A stretch of 14,550 nt of DNA from Omnitrophica WOR_2 bacterium RIFCSPHIGHO2_02_FULL_67_20 (GTDB lineage: Bacteria; Omnitrophota; Gorgyraeia; Aquiviventales; Aquiviventaceae). Below the pieces are notes generated by a model that saw only the letters and a program-made list of their open reading frames with translations, made no database searches and had not been told where the DNA came from. The position numbers and the translations under genes are program-made. Where the stretch lies: NCBI GenBank assembly GCA_001805695.1, contig MHGT01000014.1:1-14550 (forward strand), given 5' to 3'. Shown here one piece after another: positions 12,970-14,550 of this stretch (position 1 is the stretch's first letter; each line of letters starts with the position of its first letter).

Positions 12970-13058
12970 CGTGTTACGTGGAACGTGTCACGTGTAACGT
13001 GAAGGCAGAATCGGTCATTTTGCGTTGACGTAACACGTTCCACGTTTCACGTTACACC
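12970..13058 (+). repeat. inverted pair of CGTGWMA heptamer arrays after ilvN
   Basis: Five units (12970-13004, CGTGTTA, CGTGGAA, CGTGTCA, CGTGTAA, CGTGAAG) face five complementary units (13024-13058, consensus TWWCACG). The arms are equal at 35 nt, and the centre of 19 nt is not repetitive. The units are not in strict mirror order, so the hairpin would pair mainly at the CGTG/CACG cores. It is the second copy of the structure at 8181-8285, with a different centre. Confidence 0.85.
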
Positions 13059-13072
13059 GAGGATGTTCTCCG

Positions 13073-13441
13073 ATGGTTCCTTGGCCGATTGCGCTGCTCA
13101 CACTCTTCTACGGCCTGCTCGCCGCCGTCACCGGTGCGGCCGCCTGGAAGATTCTCACCGGTGCCGCCGACCGGCCGCTCCTGTGGCCGGCGGTGTGGCT
13201 CGGGCTCTCGGTCGCGGTCATGTGCGGCCTGCCGCTCCTGAAGCCCTGGGCGAGGCGACTGGCGATTGCGGGCTCGGCAGGGCTCGGCCTGGTGACGTTG
13301 GGGTTCGCGCTCCTGATCGCAGGGTCTGGACGCCCTGGGCTGGGAGTGATGGGCGCGCTGCTGGCCGGGACGCACCTCGTGGTCATCCGGTACCTGCGGC
13401 GGCCAGAGGTCAAGCGGCTCTTTTTGCGGGCATCTAGTTGA
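13073..13441 (+). CDS. small four-helix membrane protein of unknown function
   Basis: A 122-residue protein that I do not recognise by name. Four hydrophobic segments lie near residues 5-24, 36-56, 62-83 and 88-107. The C-terminus is basic (RYLRRPEVKRLFLR); a similar RPEVK tail occurs in small uncharacterised bacterial membrane proteins I recall. The GC content and coding character are like the neighbours. The ATG at 13073 is preferred over one at 13063, which opens a different, non-membrane frame; GAGG at 13059-13062 may help initiation. It lies between ilvN and ilvC and overlaps the next gene. Transport or a regulatory role is possible, but nothing shows it. Confidence 0.65.
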   Translation: MVPWPIALLTLFYGLLAAVTGAAAWKILTGAADRPLLWPAVWLGLSVAVMCGLPLLKPWARRLAIAGSAGLGLVTLGFALLIAGSGRPGLGVMGALLAGTHLVVIRYLRRPEVKRLFLRASS

Positions 13442-13725
13442 TGCAGAGCGGCTGGAAGTTCGTTGGGCTCAGCCTTGTCGGGATGACCATTAGTCTTGCT
13501 ATTTTGCGGACTGCGGGTTCGGCCCAGTTTGCGGCGATTGTGAGTCTTGGAGCGATCGTCTGCGGTATGATTGGAACTGTACTCTTGGTCCAAGATCAGA
13601 TGGCCGCAGGCGAGTCCTCGTTGACGAACCCGGTGATCGGCGTCCTTGTGACGGTAGGAAACTTCTTTCCATTGAACTGGGCACTCAAAGCTGCGGGGAT
13701 TCCGCTCGTTATTTTTCCACGTTAA
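13441..13725 (+). CDS. small membrane protein of unknown function
   Basis: Ninety-four residues starting at an ATG that overlaps the preceding TGA stop (TGATG). Hydrophobic stretches at about 6-22, 30-50 and 64-80 suggest two or three membrane helices. I do not recognise the family. The base composition is clearly less GC-rich than the flanking genes, suggesting separate origin. A TTG three bases upstream would add one residue; the ATG is the simpler choice. With the previous gene it separates ilvN from ilvC. Confidence 0.6.
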   Translation: MQSGWKFVGLSLVGMTISLAILRTAGSAQFAAIVSLGAIVCGMIGTVLLVQDQMAAGESSLTNPVIGVLVTVGNFFPLNWALKAAGIPLVIFPR

Positions 13726-13730
13726 GAACA

Positions 13731-13735
13731 GGGAG
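13731..13735 (+). promoter_or_regulatory. ribosome binding site of ilvC
   Basis: GGGAG lies 5 nt before the ATG at 13741 and fixes the start of ilvC. It is one of the few clear Shine-Dalgarno sequences in the window. Confidence 0.65.
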
Positions 13736-13740
13736 CAGCG

Positions 13741-14550
13741 ATGGCGAAGATCTACTACGACAAGGACGCGAGTCTTTCTGCGCTGAAGGGCAAGACGGTG
13801 GCCATCGTCGGCTACGGCATCCAGGGCCGCGGCCAGGCGCTGAACCTGCGCGACTCCGGGGTCAAGGTGATTGTCGCCCAGCGCCCGGGCGGGCCGAACT
13901 ACGACCTGGCCAAGCAGGACGGCTTCACCCCGGTCTCGGTCGATGAGGCGGCCAAGCGCGGCGACGTCATCATCGTGCTGACCCAGGACACCTCGCAGGC
14001 CGAGATCTACAAGCAGTCCATCGCGCCGCACCTCTCGAAGGGGAAAACCTTGGGCTTCTCCCACGGCTTCTCGATCCTCTACGGCCTGATCAAGGCGCCG
14101 AAGGACGTGGACGTGGTGATGATCGCGCCCAAGGGGCCTGGCAGCCTGGTCCGCTCGCAGTATCTGGAAGGAAAAGGCGTGCCGGCGCTCGTGGCCGTGT
14201 ACCAAAACCCGAGCGGGGAGGCGCTGGCCACCGCACTCGCCTGGGCCAAGGGGTTGGGCGCCACCCGGGCCGGGGTGCTGGAGACGACCTTCAAGGAAGA
14301 GACCGAGACCGACAACTTCGGCGAGCAGGCGGTGCTGTGCGGCGGGGTCTCGGCGCTCATCAAGGCGGGCTTCGAGACGCTGGTCGAGGCCGGCTACCAG
14401 CCTGAAGTGGCGTACTTCGAGTGCCTGCACGAGCTGAAGTTGATCACCGATATGATCTGGGCCGGCGGTATTTCAGGCATGCGTAAGCGGGTCTCTGACA
14501 CCGCCAAGTGGGGCGACGTAGCCTGCGGCCCGCGCGTGATCGACGCGCGC
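13741..14550 (+). CDS. ilvC: ketol-acid reductoisomerase (partial, 3' end outside the window)
   Basis: IlvC isomerises and reduces acetolactate or acetohydroxybutyrate to the dihydroxy acid, the second common step of branched-chain amino acid synthesis. The first 270 residues are present. They include the nucleotide-binding GYGIQG (24-29), K131 in MIAPKGPG, and the magnesium ligands D191 and E195 in TDNFGEQAVLCGG, followed by FECLHELKLITDMIWAGGI. The family is usually about 330 residues, so roughly 60 are missing at the window edge. The cofactor loop after R48 reads PGGPNYDLA and lacks the serines that usually hold the NADPH phosphate. A strong ribosome binding site precedes it. Confidence 0.95.
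   Translation, partial: MAKIYYDKDASLSALKGKTVAIVGYGIQGRGQALNLRDSGVKVIVAQRPGGPNYDLAKQDGFTPVSVDEAAKRGDVIIVLTQDTSQAEIYKQSIAPHLSKGKTLGFSHGFSILYGLIKAPKDVDVVMIAPKGPGSLVRSQYLEGKGVPALVAVYQNPSGEALATALAWAKGLGATRAGVLETTFKEETETDNFGEQAVLCGGVSALIKAGFETLVEAGYQPEVAYFECLHELKLITDMIWAGGISGMRKRVSDTAKWGDVACGPRVIDAR

Overview
The window is GC-rich bacterial chromosome (about two thirds G+C by eye), with every recognisable gene on the + strand and almost no free space. The genes are housekeeping and biosynthetic: non-mevalonate isoprenoid synthesis (ispD, ispF), cysteine synthesis and charging (cysE, cysS), nucleotide and replication functions (tmk, holB), methionyl-tRNA synthetase (metG), a CPBP membrane protease, thiamine-phosphate kinase (thiL), tRNA t6A synthesis (tsaE, tsaB) and branched-chain amino acid synthesis (ilvB, ilvN, ilvC). 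The gene mix, the high GC and the many short interspersed repeats remind me of uncultivated phyla such as high-GC Candidatus Omnitrophota. This is an impression from gene order, not a proof; NC10, Nitrospirota or Elusimicrobiota relatives are possible.

Layout. Positions 1-2020 hold a possible tail of an upstream gene, then ispD, ispF and cysE, overlapping or nearly touching. Positions 2021-3793 hold cysS between repeat-rich spacers; most of cysS is much less GC-rich than its surroundings. Positions 3794-8171 hold tmk, holB, metG and a CPBP protease gene, joined by repeat arrays that lie in or beside the stop and start codons. Positions 8292-10548 hold thiL, tsaE and tsaB. Positions 10618-14550 hold an ilv operon with a clear extended -10 promoter almost touching the ilvB start. 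It runs ilvB, ilvN, two small membrane proteins that I do not recognise, and ilvC, cut by the window end.

The unusual part is the repeat content. First, ispD carries an in-frame insertion of 84 nt (28 codons) that folds on paper into a near-perfect cloverleaf: a 17-bp outer stem enclosing three hairpins. Removing it restores a normal IspD motif. Second, tandem arrays with a strict 7-nt period but different sequences (AGGAYMC, GCCCCRA, GGGCGAA, CGTGWMA, CTTTGAA) recur at gene junctions and once inside cysS, often as head-to-head inverted pairs. Third, other inverted repeats (GGGGTCAGACCCC; GATTACGCAGATT; a CCCTTCGACAGGCTCAGGG-containing composite) occupy the remaining spacers. Eight of the sixteen annotated start codons have such a repeat ending within 14 nt upstream, mostly without a visible Shine-Dalgarno sequence. 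I see no rRNA, tRNA, CRISPR array, transposase gene or clear intrinsic terminator.
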